This document shows, piece by piece, positions 1-11,000 of a stretch of 64,000 bases of DNA. Source of the DNA: Methylobacterium gossipiicola (GTDB lineage: Bacteria > Pseudomonadota > Alphaproteobacteria > Rhizobiales > Beijerinckiaceae); assembly GCF_900113485.1 (NCBI RefSeq), contig NZ_FOPM01000006.1, positions 62,001 to 126,000 of the forward strand, given 5' to 3'. The notes under the pieces were generated by a model. It saw only the letters and a program-made list of their open reading frames with translations, searched no databases and was not told the DNA's origin. The position numbers and the translations under genes are program-made. Position 1 is the stretch's first letter, and every line of letters begins with the position of its first letter.

Positions 1-413
1 TCGGGAACGGACAGGGCGTAGCCGGCGTCGCGCGCGTCCGCCGCGTCGTAGGAGGTCAGCACCGTCACGGCCAGGATCTGGAGGCCGCCGGTCCCCCGCC
101 CCCGCACGGCCGCCCGCATGGTCTGGGGATAGGCGTGCACCGTGAGGAACGTGGGCCCGAGATCGGCGAGCGCCCGGACCCCCTCCTCCACGGTGTTGCC
201 GATATCGTGGAGCTTGAGATCGAGGAACACCTTGAGGCCGGCGGCGGCCAGACGCGGCACGAGGGCGAGGCCGCCCGCGTAGGCGAGGCGATAGCCGATC
301 TTGTAGAAGGTCGCCGCGTCGCCGATGCGCTCCACCAGACCTTCCGCCTCCGCCACCGTCGCGACGTCGAGGGCGACGATGAGGCGGTCGCGCGGATCGG
401 TGAGGGCGGGCAT
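1..413 (-). CDS. pyrF: Orotidine 5'-phosphate decarboxylase, 5' part (runs off window)
   Basis: Decarboxylates OMP to UMP, the last step of de novo pyrimidine synthesis in the cytoplasm. About 137 N-terminal codons are visible on the minus strand, beginning [17 protein letters not shown], and the gene continues past position 1. The first strand carries the family's conserved Asp (VALDV), followed by a KIG motif. The catalytic signature [10 protein letters not shown], with its Asp-Lys-x-x-Asp charge network, lies near residue 68. The reading continues as [13 protein letters not shown] and then [11 protein letters not shown], as in other bacterial enzymes. The start is the ATG at 413. The C-terminal phosphate-binding loop lies outside the window. 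Identity is secure on the signature; only completeness is unknown. Confidence 0.93.
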   Translation of the reverse strand, partial: MPALTDPRDRLIVALDVATVAEAEGLVERIGDAATFYKIGYRLAYAGGLALVPRLAAAGLKVFLDLKLHDIGNTVEEGVRALADLGPTFLTVHAYPQTMRAAVRGRGTGGLQILAVTVLTSYDAADARDAGYALSVP

Positions 414-481
414 GGGCGGCTCCTTGGCGGCGCTGGACCGGGCGGCCATCCCGCGTCCGGGCGGCCGTGTCAACGCGAGGA

Positions 482-1114
482 TCAGGATTGCGGGCGCATG
501 GCGCGCGCGACTTCCGCCCGGAGCACCGGCAGCAGTTCGGCCTCGAACCACGGATTGGCCTTGAGCCAGCCGCTGTTGCGCCAGGACGGGTGCGGCAGGG
601 GCAGGACCCGCGGTCGGCGCGGCGCGTCGAGGACGGCCCGCCAGTTCCGCACCGTCTCGGTGAGGCCGCCCTTGGCCCGGCCGAGATGCCACGCCTGTGC
701 GTACTGGCCGATGACGAGGATGAGTTCGAGATGCGGCAACCCGGCGAACAGCTCGGCGCGCCAGCGCTCGGCGCATTCGCGCCGGGGCGGACGGTCCCCG
801 CCCTTGGCGTCGTAACCCGGAAAGCAGGCTCCCATGGGCACGATGGCGAGGCGCGACGCGTCGTAGAACGCCGCCTCGTCGAGGCCGAGCCAGTCGCGCA
901 GGCGGAGGCCGGACGGGTCCATGAACGGGATGCCGCTCTTGTCGGCCTTGTTGCCCGGCGCTTGGCTGGCGATGCACAGGCGCGCGCTGGAACGCCCCTG
1001 CACGATGGGGCGGGGCTCCTGCGGCAGGGGCGGCCCGTAGATCGGCGCGTCGCGGCAGAGGCGGCAGGCGCGTAAGGCAGCGGCGGTGACTTCGAATTCG
1101 CAAGCGGAGGGCAT
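482..1114 (-). CDS. Uracil-DNA glycosylase family protein
   Basis: A 210-residue protein of the UDG superfamily, which removes uracil or other damaged bases in base excision repair. The N-terminus holds two close cysteines (CRLCRD). The glycosylase motif 1 equivalent reads [19 protein letters not shown], and motif 2 reads [10 protein letters not shown], with the His-Pro-Ser typical of the fold. [10 protein letters not shown] in between matches the central strand of this subgroup. An open frame extends upstream to 1291, but that stretch has no family similarity and overlaps the leader of the next gene, so the ATG at 1114 is preferred. The exact substrate subclass cannot be told from sequence alone. 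The gene is read away from the hydrolase gene to its right. Confidence 0.8.
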   Translation of the reverse strand: MPSACEFEVTAAALRACRLCRDAPIYGPPLPQEPRPIVQGRSSARLCIASQAPGNKADKSGIPFMDPSGLRLRDWLGLDEAAFYDASRLAIVPMGACFPGYDAKGGDRPPRRECAERWRAELFAGLPHLELILVIGQYAQAWHLGRAKGGLTETVRNWRAVLDAPRRPRVLPLPHPSWRNSGWLKANPWFEAELLPVLRAEVARAMRPQS

Positions 1115-1355
1115 GGGGGACGGAGATAGGAGGAGGCTCCCGTTCGGCCCAGGGGTACGGGGGGAGGCACGGGAACGCAGGTGCCGTTCGGCCCTTCGCG
1201 TCGATCCTCCGCATCCGTACCCGCCGAAGAGAGGCCAAGTCAGCGCGAAAACGCGCAAGAGAAAGACGAGAGCACGCCCTTTGTGGTCCAAGAATCACGG
1301 ATCAGCGCTATCTGTTTCCCGTCGGATCGACCGGCTCCCTAGCAATGGAGTTCCC

Positions 1356-2177
1356 ATGCCCTTCCTCGACACTCCGGACGGCACACGCCTGTACTACAAG
1401 GATTGGGGCTCCGGCCGCCCCGTCGTCTTCATCCATGGCTGGCCCCTTGATGCCGACATGTGGGAATACCAGATGCCGGCCGTCACGGAGGCGGGCTTTC
1501 GCACCCTCGCGTACGACCGCCGCGGCTTCGGCCGCTCGGACCAGCCCTGGGGTGGCTACGATTACGACACCTTCGCGGACGATCTGAAGGCGGTGCTCGA
1601 CGGCCTCGACCTCCAGGACGTGGCGCTGGTGGGCTTCTCCATGGGCGGGGGCGAGATCGCCCGTTATCTCTCGCGCCACGGCGGGGCGCGGGTGTCGCGC
1701 GTGGCCCTGATTTCAGCGGTGACGCCGATGATGCTGAAGACCAACGACAATCCGGACGGTGTGGATGCCAGCGTCTTCGAAGAGATGATCGCCGGCCTGA
1801 AGGCCGACCGGCCGCACTTCCTTGCCAATTTCGCCAAGACCTTCTTCGGGGCTGGCGTCTTCACCGCGCCGGCCTCGACGGAACTCATGCGCTGGACTGG
1901 CGACATCGCCATGCGTGCCTCACCGAAAGCCACGACGGCCTGTGTTCAAGCCTTCGGCGGAACGGATTTCCGCGCCGACATGGCCCATTTCCGTGTGCCG
2001 ACTCTCATCGTCCATGGCGACGACGACCAAACCGTGCCCATCGACACGTCGGGCCGGGCAGCGGCGGCGGCGATCCCCGGCTCGGCCTTCATCGTCTACA
2101 AGGGGGCCTCCCATGCCCTGCCGTTCACCCATGCCGAGGAACTCACGGGCGATCTCATTGCCTTCCTGAAGGCGTAA
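1356..2177 (+). CDS. Alpha/beta hydrolase, non-heme chloroperoxidase-like
   Basis: A 273-residue alpha/beta-fold hydrolase close in plan to cofactor-free bacterial haloperoxidases/esterases. The oxyanion region is FIHGWPLD (about 25-32). The nucleophile elbow is GFSMGG, with Ser95. The acid sits in HGDDDQTVP, most likely Asp224, and the base is His253 in GASHALP. These positions match the catalytic triad spacing of chloroperoxidase-type enzymes. Length is normal for the family. The start is the ATG at 1356; the frame is open 90 codons further upstream but that part is not protein-like. In vivo such enzymes are usually esterases, and the halogenation is a peracid side reaction. No substrate can be assigned. 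Confidence 0.88.
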   Translation: MPFLDTPDGTRLYYKDWGSGRPVVFIHGWPLDADMWEYQMPAVTEAGFRTLAYDRRGFGRSDQPWGGYDYDTFADDLKAVLDGLDLQDVALVGFSMGGGEIARYLSRHGGARVSRVALISAVTPMMLKTNDNPDGVDASVFEEMIAGLKADRPHFLANFAKTFFGAGVFTAPASTELMRWTGDIAMRASPKATTACVQAFGGTDFRADMAHFRVPTLIVHGDDDQTVPIDTSGRAAAAAIPGSAFIVYKGASHALPFTHAEELTGDLIAFLKA

Positions 2178-2328
2178 GCGCACCGGAACCTAAGTCAGCA
2201 CACCGTCTTGAACCGATATCGAGACGGGACACGGTAGACGCCAGATCATATAGGTTAAGTTTTTCAAATATGGAAACCTTGGGCCTCTACCGAAACGTCC
2301 CGGCGAATATCGCACAAGGACGATCCGC

Positions 2329-3501
2329 ATGAAGGCATTGTGCTGGCACGGCAAGGGCGACATCCGGTGCGATACGGTACCGGACCCCAAAATAGAGGAT
2401 GCGCGCGACGTCATCATCAAGGTGACGTCGTGCGCCATCTGCGGCTCGGATCTGCACCTCATGGACGGCCAGATGCCGACCATGGAGAGCGGTGACGTTC
2501 TGGGTCATGAGTTCATGGGCGAGGTGGTCGAGGTCGGGGCGGGCTTCACCAAGTTCAGACCAGGTGATCGCATCGTCGTGCCCTTCAACATCAATTGCGG
2601 CGAGTGCCGCCAGTGCAAGCTCGGCAACTACTCCGTCTGCCAGCGATCCAACCGCAACGGCGCCATGGCGGCCGCGCAGTTCGGCTACACCACCGCCGGT
2701 CTGTTCGGATACTCGCACCTCACCGGCGGCTATGCCGGCGGCCAAGCCGAATACGTCCGCGTGCCCATGGCCGATGTCGCCCCGATGCTGGCGCCCGAGG
2801 GAATCGACGACGAGCACCTGCTGTTCCTCACCGACATCCTGCCGACGGGCTGGCAGGGCGCCGAGCATTGCGAGATCCAGGGCGGCGAGAGCATCGCAAT
2901 CTGGGGCGCCGGCCCCGTCGGCCTGTTCACGATCCAGTCGGCGAAGATCATGGGGGCGGAGCGCATCATCGTCATCGAGACGGTGCCCGAGCGTATCGCG
3001 CTCGCGCGCAAATCCGGCGCCACGGACATCATCGATTTCATGAAGGAGGACGTGTTCGAGCGGATCAAGGAGATCACCAAGGGCGAGGGTGCCGATGCGG
3101 TGATCGATTGCGTCGGGATGGAAGCCACCGCCGGCCACGGCGTCGCCGGGATCGTCAGCACCCTGCAGGAGAAGTTCACTTCGACGGAGCGGCCCTACGT
3201 CCTCATGGAGGCGATCAAGGCCGTGCGCCCCTGCGGCATCGTCTCGATTCCCGGGGTCTATGGCGGCCCGCTGCCCATCAACATGGGCTCCATCGTGCAG
3301 AAGGGCCTGACTCTGAAAAGCGGCCAGACCCACGTGAAGCGCTACCTGGAGACGCTGACGAAATTGATCCAGGAGGGCCGCTTCGACATGACGTCGATGA
3401 TCACCCACCGCTCGACGGACCTCGCGGACGGCCCCGACCTCTACAAGACGTTCCGCGACAAGAAGGACGGCTGCGTGAAGGTGGTGTTCCACCCCAACTG
3501 A
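2329..3501 (+). CDS. Zinc-dependent alcohol dehydrogenase, formaldehyde dehydrogenase-like
   Basis: A 390-residue medium-chain dehydrogenase of the zinc family. Catalytic zinc ligands are Cys38 in CAICGSDLHL and the GHE motif at 59-61. The structural zinc lobe has the canonical four cysteines 90, 93, 96 and 104. The Rossmann nucleotide-binding turn is GAGPVGLFTIQSAKIMGA (about 190-210), followed by a Glu at the end of beta 2, which favours NAD over NADP. The N-terminus and overall length resemble the glutathione-independent formaldehyde dehydrogenase/threonine dehydrogenase-like group that is abundant in methylotrophs. Formaldehyde as substrate is an inference. The gene stands alone, preceded by 151 bases of AT-richer leader and followed by a strong terminator hairpin. 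Confidence 0.87.
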   Translation: MKALCWHGKGDIRCDTVPDPKIEDARDVIIKVTSCAICGSDLHLMDGQMPTMESGDVLGHEFMGEVVEVGAGFTKFRPGDRIVVPFNINCGECRQCKLGNYSVCQRSNRNGAMAAAQFGYTTAGLFGYSHLTGGYAGGQAEYVRVPMADVAPMLAPEGIDDEHLLFLTDILPTGWQGAEHCEIQGGESIAIWGAGPVGLFTIQSAKIMGAERIIVIETVPERIALARKSGATDIIDFMKEDVFERIKEITKGEGADAVIDCVGMEATAGHGVAGIVSTLQEKFTSTERPYVLMEAIKAVRPCGIVSIPGVYGGPLPINMGSIVQKGLTLKSGQTHVKRYLETLTKLIQEGRFDMTSMITHRSTDLADGPDLYKTFRDKKDGCVKVVFHPN

Positions 3502-3522
3502 GCCCGCTCGAATCACTTCCGA

Positions 3523-3566
3523 GCAACGCCCCCGGATCGGGATCGCTTCGGGTCCGGGGGCGTTGC
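3523..3566 (+). terminator. Terminator-like hairpin after the zinc dehydrogenase
   Basis: A perfect 14-bp inverted repeat, GCAACGCCCCCGGA and its complement, encloses a 16-base loop 22 bases after the dehydrogenase stop. It has no U-run, so it may work as a transcript-end stabiliser or Rho-assisted stop. Confidence 0.65.
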
Positions 3567-3599
3567 CACCCCGTCGATGACGGGCAAGCGCGAGGCAGG

Positions 3600-3875
3600 A
3601 TGGCGTTCAAGGCGAAATCGGCGTCGGAGATCAAGGCGGCGGATCTCGCCGCCGCCCTCGTGCGGATCGCCGACCGAGAGGGCGCCCCGCTCCGGATTGG
3701 CGTGGACGAACTCCGGCGGGGCAACCCGCGCCTGACACCCCTCGCCCTCGGCCAGATGTTCCGCAAGCATCGCGAGATTCTGGACACCACCCTCGCCGAG
3801 CGCGGCTACGCCCTCGTCGATTATGCCGCCCAGGGGACCGGTCTCGGCATGGCGTTTTTCCTCGAAGCCGCGTGA
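3600..3875 (+). CDS. Small conserved-looking hypothetical protein
   Basis: A 91-residue frame starting ATG at 3600 behind a GAGGCAGG stretch. The product is an alpha-helical, charged, soluble-looking protein (AADLAAALVRIADREGAPLR in the first half, then GQMFRKHREILDTTLAERGY). It has no signal peptide or membrane segment. I do not recognise the family. Amino-acid composition and third-position GC fit real coding sequence better than the overlapping minus-strand frames. It sits just after the dehydrogenase terminator and so is probably transcribed separately. Confidence 0.5.
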   Translation: MAFKAKSASEIKAADLAAALVRIADREGAPLRIGVDELRRGNPRLTPLALGQMFRKHREILDTTLAERGYALVDYAAQGTGLGMAFFLEAA

Positions 3876-3914
3876 GACCGGACAACGCGCCGCCGTGATC
3901 GGCGTGAGGACCGA

Positions 3915-4226
3915 TCAGTTCGGTGCCGCCCATGTGGTGACGGGCTTGACGCTGAGTTGGAGGCCCTGCTTCCACCGCAGCTGGAAACGGCGGAAGGTGC
4001 GGTCCGTTTCGAGCTTGATATCGATGGGATCGCTCTGCCGGATCAGAACGGGCCGCGACAGGTTCACGACGGTCTTGTCGTCGATCTTCCCGATGACGGT
4101 GCAGGCATAAGTGCGCTCGCCGAGGCGCAGGACCGCCGGAAGCAGCGCCTCTGCCTGGCCAACCACCTTCCGGGGGGTTCTCACCGAACCGAATCGCTTG
4201 AAGACGGAAGGAACCCAGGACAGCAT
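3915..4226 (-). CDS. Hypothetical protein, 103 aa
   Basis: A minus-strand frame whose product begins MLSWVPSVFKRFGSVRTPRK. A central beta-rich part follows (LGERTYACTVIGKIDDKTVVN, then SRPVLIRQSDPIDIKL), and the end is Trp/Lys-rich. The pattern of short strands after a basic N-terminus recalls a PilZ-like barrel, but the c-di-GMP motif (RxxxR and D/NxSxxG) is not present, so no function is assigned. It converges with the 91-residue ORF at 3600-3875. A 15-bp palindrome lies 9 bases before its ATG, suggesting the gene has its own regulated promoter. Confidence 0.5.
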   Translation of the reverse strand: MLSWVPSVFKRFGSVRTPRKVVGQAEALLPAVLRLGERTYACTVIGKIDDKTVVNLSRPVLIRQSDPIDIKLETDRTFRRFQLRWKQGLQLSVKPVTTWAAPN

Positions 4227-4235
4227 GGCGGCTCT

Positions 4236-4250
4236 CGAAACAGTGTTTCG
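4236..4250. promoter_or_regulatory. 15-bp palindrome CGAAACAGTGTTTCG upstream of a small gene
   Basis: A perfect 7-1-7 inverted repeat lies 9 bases before the minus-strand ATG at 4226, in the intergenic space shared with the iorB-like gene end. Its size and symmetry fit a dimeric repressor operator. No cognate regulator is encoded nearby. Confidence 0.3.
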
Positions 4251-4363
4251 CAGAGCTGGTTATAGGCGAGAGTCATTGACGATTGATGTGACACGTTCGA
4301 GCACTTCCCCGTCTGCTTGAAACCCTGGGAGGCGGCGACCGTGGCGCCGCCCCGTCGATGGCT

Positions 4364-6568
4364 TCACACGCCTTTCAACCCGCCGAGTTCCAGGGGCAGG
4401 GATCGCAGGCGCCGGCCCGTGGCGGCGAAGACGGCGTTCGAGATGGCCGGCGCGATCACCGGCACGCCCGGCTCGCCGATACCCGTGGGGGCGGCGGTGG
4501 AAGGCATGATGTGGACCTCGACCAGCGGCATCTCGCTCATGCGCGTCGGTGCGTAGGTATCGAAATTGCGCTCCTGCACCACCCCGTCCTCGAGGGTGAT
4601 CCGGTTGCGCAGGACCGACGACAGGGCAAAGCCCACGGCGCCCTCGACCTGGGCCCGGATGATGTCCGGATTGACCGCGATGCCGACATCGACGGCGGCG
4701 ACGATGCGGTTCACCTTTACTTTCGCGTCCTCCGTCGTCACGTCGGCCACCATGGCGACGTAGGAACCGAAGGATTCGTGGGCGGCGACGCCCAGACCAC
4801 GCCCCTTCTCGGACGCCCCGGCCGTCCAGCCGGCCTTTTCGGCGGCCAGCGCCAGGACGCCGGACAGGCGGGGGGCGCTCTTGAGCATCCCGAGGCGATA
4901 CGCGACGGGGTCGGCGCCGGCCGCGTGGGCGAGTTCGTCGATGAACACCTCCATGGCATGGGCCGTGTGGGTGTGCCCCACGGAGCGCCACCACAGAACC
5001 GGCACGCCCTCGCGGGCATTGTGGACCTCGAACCGGTAGGCCGGGAGGGCGTAAGGCGTGTCCGAGGCGCCCTCCACGGTGGTCGAATCGATGCCGTCCT
5101 TCACCAGCATGGCTTCGAACGGCGAGCCGATCATGATCGACTTGCCGATCATCCGGTGTTCCCAGCCGACCACGGCCCCGGCGGCGTCGAGGCCGGCGCG
5201 GAGCTTGTGCACCACCATGGGCCGGTAGAAGCCGCCCGCCATGTCGTCCTCGCGGGTCCAGACGAGATGGACCGGGGCCTTGCCCTCCGTGGCCTTCACG
5301 ATGGACGCCGTCTCGGCGAAGTAATCCGCCCCCGGCGTTGCCCGGCGGCCGAACGAGCCGCCGGCCCATTGCGTGTGCAAACGAACCTTGTCGGTGGTGA
5401 CCCCGAGGGTCGCGGCGACCACGGCCTGTTCGATGGTCTGCAACTGGCAGCCGGCGAACACGTCGTAGCTGCCGTCGGGTGCCCGCTCGATGGTGGCGTT
5501 GAGGGGCTCCATCGCCGCATGGGCGAGGTACGGGAAGGTGAACTCCGCCTCCAGCACCTTGGCGGCGCCCGCGATGGCACCATCCGCGTCGCCGCGCCGG
5601 GAGGCGACGAGGCCCGGACTCTTCAGGCGCTCACGGTATTCCGCCAGGATGGCGCCGGACGAGCGGGTCTCGGCGGCCGAATCGTCCCAGGCGACTTCGA
5701 GGACCTCGCGGCCCTTGATGGCCGACCACGTGTCCTTGGCGATGACCGCGACGCCCGTCGGGATCGTCACCACGTCGAGCACCCCCGGCATGGCGCGGGC
5801 GGCCTTGTCGTCGACGCGCTTCACCACCCCGCCGAACCGCGGCGAATGCAGCACCACCGCCGTGACCTGGCCGGGCCGGCGGATATCCATGGCATAGGTG
5901 GCGCTGCCATCGGTCTTCGCGGCCGAATCGATGCGCGGGACCCGCGTGCCGATGAGCGTCCATTGGTCGGGCCGCTTGAGCGTGGGCTCCTGCGGCACGG
6001 GCTGAGCGGCCGCCGCCTCGGCGAGGTCGCCGAACCGCGCCGAGCGGTTCGACGCGGCGTGGGCGACGACACCACGCGACACGGTGATCTCGGCCGCCGG
6101 CACGGCCCAGCGCGCGGCGGCGGCGGCCACCAGCATGGCGCGGGCCGCGGCCCCCGCCCGGCGCAGCTGCAGCCAGGAATTAGCGATGGCCGTCGAGCCG
6201 CCCGTCCCCTGGACGGGCCCCATGAGCAGGTTGTTGTAGAGCGCCGCATCCGCCGGCGCGAAGGCCGTGCGAACGGTAGCCCAATCGGCATCGAGTTCGT
6301 CGGCCAGGATCGTGGCGAGGCCCGTGGTGTTGCCCTGCCCCATATCGAGGTGCTTGATCATCACCGTGACGGTGTCGTCGGCGGCGATCCGCACGAAGGC
6401 ATTGGGTTTCGCCGGTCCGCCGCTGAGGTCCGGCCCCCCGGACGCGCGGGCCTGGCGGGGACCCGCGAGATGGAAGCCGAGCAGGATCGCGCCCGCCGAT
6501 ACGGCGGCCCCGCCCAGGAAGGCACGACGGGAGGGAAGGGTCTCCAGGGCCTGACGGACCTTCGGCAT
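4364..6568 (-). CDS. Xanthine/aldehyde-oxidase-type molybdoenzyme large subunit, Tat-exported (IorB-like)
   Basis: A 734-residue molybdopterin-cytosine-dinucleotide binding subunit of the xanthine dehydrogenase family. The N-terminus holds a twin-arginine signal ([19 protein letters not shown], residues about 13-31) ending near ARA. Folded, cofactor-loaded enzyme is therefore expected in the periplasm. Conserved blocks include [29 protein letters not shown] (molybdopterin contact) and [19 protein letters not shown] near the C-terminus, with the Glu of GEPG as the likely catalytic base. The domain order fits isoquinoline 1-oxidoreductase beta and related aldehyde dehydrogenases. The [2Fe-2S] partner starts just upstream on the same strand, 45 bases away. 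There is no separate FAD subunit, as is usual for this two-subunit type, so electrons probably pass to a cytochrome. The substrate is unknown. Confidence 0.87.
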   Translation of the reverse strand: MPKVRQALETLPSRRAFLGGAAVSAGAILLGFHLAGPRQARASGGPDLSGGPAKPNAFVRIAADDTVTVMIKHLDMGQGNTTGLATILADELDADWATVRTAFAPADAALYNNLLMGPVQGTGGSTAIANSWLQLRRAGAAARAMLVAAAAARWAVPAAEITVSRGVVAHAASNRSARFGDLAEAAAAQPVPQEPTLKRPDQWTLIGTRVPRIDSAAKTDGSATYAMDIRRPGQVTAVVLHSPRFGGVVKRVDDKAARAMPGVLDVVTIPTGVAVIAKDTWSAIKGREVLEVAWDDSAAETRSSGAILAEYRERLKSPGLVASRRGDADGAIAGAAKVLEAEFTFPYLAHAAMEPLNATIERAPDGSYDVFAGCQLQTIEQAVVAATLGVTTDKVRLHTQWAGGSFGRRATPGADYFAETASIVKATEGKAPVHLVWTREDDMAGGFYRPMVVHKLRAGLDAAGAVVGWEHRMIGKSIMIGSPFEAMLVKDGIDSTTVEGASDTPYALPAYRFEVHNAREGVPVLWWRSVGHTHTAHAMEVFIDELAHAAGADPVAYRLGMLKSAPRLSGVLALAAEKAGWTAGASEKGRGLGVAAHESFGSYVAMVADVTTEDAKVKVNRIVAAVDVGIAVNPDIIRAQVEGAVGFALSSVLRNRITLEDGVVQERNFDTYAPTRMSEMPLVEVHIMPSTAAPTGIGEPGVPVIAPAISNAVFAATGRRLRSLPLELGGLKGV

Positions 6569-6613
6569 GGCGGACTCCAGTTCGGGCAGGTCTTCAGGAC
6601 GACGGGCTGGGCT

Positions 6614-7069
6614 TCAAGCGAGGCTGCGGGCCGCCTCATGGATCGCCGCGCGGATGCGCTGATAGGTGCCGCAGCGGCAGATGTTTCCGTCCATGGCCCC
6701 GTCGATCTCGGCATCCGTCGGCTTTGCATTGTCCGACAGCAAGCCGATGGCCGACATCATCTGGCCGGACTGGCAATAGCCGCACTGAACCACGTCGAGG
6801 CCGCGCCAAGCCGTTCGGACGGCCTCGGCGACGCGTCCCGACACACCCTCGATGGTGGTGACCCGGGCCTCGCCCACGTCGCCGATCCGGGTCTGGCAGG
6901 CACGGACGGGTTGTCCGTCGAGGTGCACCGTACAGGCGCCGCATTGCGCGATGCCACAGCCGTACTTCGTGCCGGTCTTGTCGAGATGATCGCGTAGAAC
7001 CCACAGGAGCGGCGTCTCGGGATCGGCCTCGATACTGTGGGCGACGCCGTTGACGGTCAGCTTCACCAT
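6614..7069 (-). CDS. [2Fe-2S] iron-sulfur small subunit of the molybdoenzyme (IorA-like)
   Basis: A 151-residue electron-transfer subunit. The plant-type ferredoxin cluster is bound by CGIAQCGACTVHLDG with a fourth cysteine in RACQTRIGD. The C-terminal four-helix domain binds the second cluster through CGYCQSGQMM and NICRCGTYQRIR. This is the canonical pattern of the small subunit of xanthine-oxidase-family hydroxylases. The start is the ATG at 7069 (MVKLTVNG); the longer frame upstream has no similarity to the family. It is first in a two-gene operon with the large subunit. It carries no Tat signal of its own and is expected to ride out with the large subunit. Confidence 0.92.
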   Translation of the reverse strand: MVKLTVNGVAHSIEADPETPLLWVLRDHLDKTGTKYGCGIAQCGACTVHLDGQPVRACQTRIGDVGEARVTTIEGVSGRVAEAVRTAWRGLDVVQCGYCQSGQMMSAIGLLSDNAKPTDAEIDGAMDGNICRCGTYQRIRAAIHEAARSLA

Positions 7070-7320
7070 GGGTCGCGCTCCGGGCTCGTATCCTGGAACG
7101 AGGCTAAACTGTGCCCGGCGCAACCCATGTGTGCCACCGCACAGACCTTCTCTCATGCGGGATGATCGGCCGGCTGAGTTCGCCGTGCGGAATCGGGACA
7201 ATGCGAAGGAACATGGGAGGTCGTTCTTAACGTATCGGGCCCACTTTGAATCCAGTCGTGTTCCGACAGGCTCGCGCTCTCCGAAGCGCGGCACCCCTTG
7301 CGTGGTCTTCCAAGACGGCA

Positions 7321-8889
<1,569 letters not shown>

Positions 8890-8949
8890 TGCGGCATCCG
8901 CCGCACTCCGCCATTCCGCGGGAATCGAAAGCAGTTCGTTTGCTTGCCT

Positions 8950-8986
8950 GCCCTCATCGGGCGTGAGGGCCGACGCGAATCGGCCC
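8950..8986. terminator. Overlapping hairpins between convergent kinase and cobT genes
   Basis: Two perfect 7-bp hairpins (GCCCTCA/TGAGGGC and GGGCCGA/TCGGCCC) overlap by four bases in the 110-bp gap between two converging genes. They are placed to end both transcripts, but there is no strong U-run. Confidence 0.45.
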
Positions 8987-8999
8987 CCGTGACCAGGCT

Positions 9000-10037
9000 T
9001 CAGCCCGCGGAGCGACCCGAGACACCGGCCTGCGCGAAGGTCGCCATGTCGCGGTGGCAGGCGAGCGCGCCCTTGAGCAGGCCCATGGCCATGGCGGCGC
9101 CGGAGCCCTCGCCGAGGCGCATGCCGAGGGCCAGGAGCGGCACGAGGCCGAGGCGTTCGAGCACGTCGGCATGGGCGCCCTCCGCCGAGACGTGGCCGGC
9201 GAGGCAATGGTCGAGGAGCGAGGAATCGAGGGCGTGCAGGATCGCGGCGGCGGCGGTGGCGACGTAACCGTCGAGGACCACCGGCACCCGCTGCAGGCGC
9301 GCGGCGAGGATGGCCCCGGCCATGGCGGCGATCTCGCGGCCACCGAGGCGGGCCAGAACTTCGAGCGGGTCGTCGAGGTGACCGGCATGGTGGGCGAGGG
9401 CCGCCTCGACGGCCGCGACCTTGCGGGCGAGGCCCGGATCGTCCACCCCCGTGCCGCGCCCGACCCAATGGGCGGCCTCGCCGCCATAGAGCGCGGCGTA
9501 GATCGCCGCCGCGATGGTGGTGTTGCCGATGCCCATCTCGCCGACCGCGAGGCAATCGGTGCCGGCGGCCACGGCCTCCATGCCGAAGGCCATGGTGGCC
9601 ACGCACGCCTTCTCGTCGAAGGCCGGTCCGGTGGTGATGTCGCCGGTCGGCAGGTCGATGGCGAGGTCGAACACCTTGAAGCCGAGGCCGTAGGCGGCGC
9701 AGATCTGGTTGATCGCCCCGCCGCCTGCGGCGAAATTCTCAAGCATCTGCCGGTTCACTTCCGTCGGGTAGGCCGAAACGCCGCGCGCCGCGACGCCGTG
9801 GCTGCCGGCGAAGACGCAGACCAGGGGCCGGTCGAGGCTCGGCTGGCCCTTGCCCTGCCAAGCGGCGAGCCAGCTCACGAGGTGTTCGAGGCGGCCGAGG
9901 GAGCCCGCGGGCTTCGTCAGGGTGGCGTCGCGCTCGGCCACCATGGCGACGGCGTCCCGGTCCGGCCCCGGCAGGGTCGCCACGAGGGCGCGGATATCGT
10001 CGAATGGGGTCCGGTCGGCGGAAGTCATTTCGGTCAT
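9000..10037 (-). CDS. cobT: Nicotinate-nucleotide--dimethylbenzimidazole phosphoribosyltransferase
   Basis: Makes alpha-ribazole phosphate, the lower-ligand precursor of cobalamin, in the cytoplasm. The 345-residue product shows the family blocks TLTKPAGSLGRLE (about 40), VCVFAGSHGVAARGVSAYP, AVGEMGIGNTT and, near the C-terminus, RLGEGSGAAMAMGLLKGAL, whose Glu is the catalytic base. The start is the ATG at 10037; an in-frame ATG at 10028 is equally possible. It is divergent from cobS, which uses the product in the final assembly step, so the two genes probably share a control region of about 100 bases. No cobalamin riboswitch consensus is visible between them. Confidence 0.95.
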   Translation of the reverse strand: MTEMTSADRTPFDDIRALVATLPGPDRDAVAMVAERDATLTKPAGSLGRLEHLVSWLAAWQGKGQPSLDRPLVCVFAGSHGVAARGVSAYPTEVNRQMLENFAAGGGAINQICAAYGLGFKVFDLAIDLPTGDITTGPAFDEKACVATMAFGMEAVAAGTDCLAVGEMGIGNTTIAAAIYAALYGGEAAHWVGRGTGVDDPGLARKVAAVEAALAHHAGHLDDPLEVLARLGGREIAAMAGAILAARLQRVPVVLDGYVATAAAAILHALDSSLLDHCLAGHVSAEGAHADVLERLGLVPLLALGMRLGEGSGAAMAMGLLKGALACHRDMATFAQAGVSGRSAG

Positions 10038-10140
10038 GGGGCGCGGATCCGGTGGCGGATGCGGCGCCGGGATGGCGGGCCGCCTGTCGCCGGAGCTATA
10101 ACGGCGGCGCACAGGGTGGTGAAGGCGGGGCGTTGTGGCG

Positions 10141-10965
10141 ATGGACTCCGAGCGTCCCGGCGAGCCGCCCTTTCCCGGGGCGGGGTTCGTCCATGACTGG
10201 GCCGCCTGCCTGCGGTTCTATTCGCGCCTGCCGGTGCCGCGCCTGCCCGGCGAGGGCGACCCGCATGCCGCACCGGACTTCACCCGCGTGCCCCGGATGC
10301 TGCCGCTCGCCGGCCTCGTCCTCGCCCTGCCGGGGGCGCTCGTGCTGCTGGCTGCCTGGGAGCTCGGCCTCGGGCCGTTCCTCGCCGCCACCCTGGCGGT
10401 CGCCACGGGGGCCCTGATCACCGGCGCCCTGCACGAGGACGGGCTCGCCGACGTCGCCGACGGGTTCGGCGGCGGCGTCACCCGCGAGCGCTGCCTCGAG
10501 ATCATGCGCGACAGCCGCATCGGCGCCTATGGCGGCGTCGCCCTCGTGCTCGCCCTGTCGCTCCGCATCGGGGCGCTCGCCACCCTCCTCGACCGGATCG
10601 ACGCCCGCGCGGCGACCGCCCTCGTGCTCGCCGCCAGCCTGTCGCGCACCGCCGCCCTGGCGCCGATGGTACTGCTCCCCCCTGCCCGCCGCGACGGGGC
10701 CGCCGCCGCCGTGGGACGGCCGGGGCGGGCAGCCCTGCTCGTCGCGGGAAGCTTGAGTCTTGGCCTCGCCTTCGCTGGCGCCCTCCTCGGTCTCTCCTGG
10801 CGCGGTGTGTCGGTGATGATCCCCCTCGCCGCCCTCGGCGCCCTGGCGGTGACGGCGGTGGCCCGGCGCCGGATCGGCGGCCAGACCGGCGATGTCATCG
10901 GCGCTGGCCAGCAGATCGCCGAGATTTTCGCCCTGCTCGGGCTCGTGGCGACGGTGCCGGTTTGA
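10141..10965 (+). CDS. cobS: Adenosylcobinamide-GDP ribazoletransferase (cobalamin synthase)
   Basis: Joins adenosylcobinamide-GDP to alpha-ribazole to form adenosylcobalamin (phosphate) at the cytoplasmic membrane. The 274-residue product has the family entry motif [13 protein letters not shown], the signature [18 protein letters not shown] with its acidic residues, and then [12 protein letters not shown]. These are followed by five or six hydrophobic helices and the C-terminal [17 protein letters not shown]. The start is the ATG at 10141; a GTG two codons earlier is possible. It is divergent from cobT. The rest of the cobalamin pathway is not in the window. Confidence 0.95.
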   Translation: MDSERPGEPPFPGAGFVHDWAACLRFYSRLPVPRLPGEGDPHAAPDFTRVPRMLPLAGLVLALPGALVLLAAWELGLGPFLAATLAVATGALITGALHEDGLADVADGFGGGVTRERCLEIMRDSRIGAYGGVALVLALSLRIGALATLLDRIDARAATALVLAASLSRTAALAPMVLLPPARRDGAAAAVGRPGRAALLVAGSLSLGLAFAGALLGLSWRGVSVMIPLAALGALAVTAVARRRIGGQTGDVIGAGQQIAEIFALLGLVATVPV

Positions 10966-11000
10966 ACGCCTGCACTTGATCCACCGCCCTCCGGGCTGGC

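Noticed and set aside
2185..2194. GGAACCTAAG, shared by the leaders of the zinc dehydrogenase and the glycine-zipper lipoprotein (15370-15379), as EcfG general-stress promoters
   Set aside because: GGAAC fits the -35, but no CGTT follows at 16-17 bases in either leader, so the EcfG promoter is not supported.
4358..6997. A very long open frame on the plus strand opposite the molybdoenzyme genes
   Set aside because: It is the mirror of well-identified minus-strand genes; the product is His/Gly/Arg-rich and matches no family. High GC leaves opposite strands open.
10038..10140. A cobalamin riboswitch between cobT and cobS
   Set aside because: The gap is only about 100 bases and contains no B12-box-like sequence.
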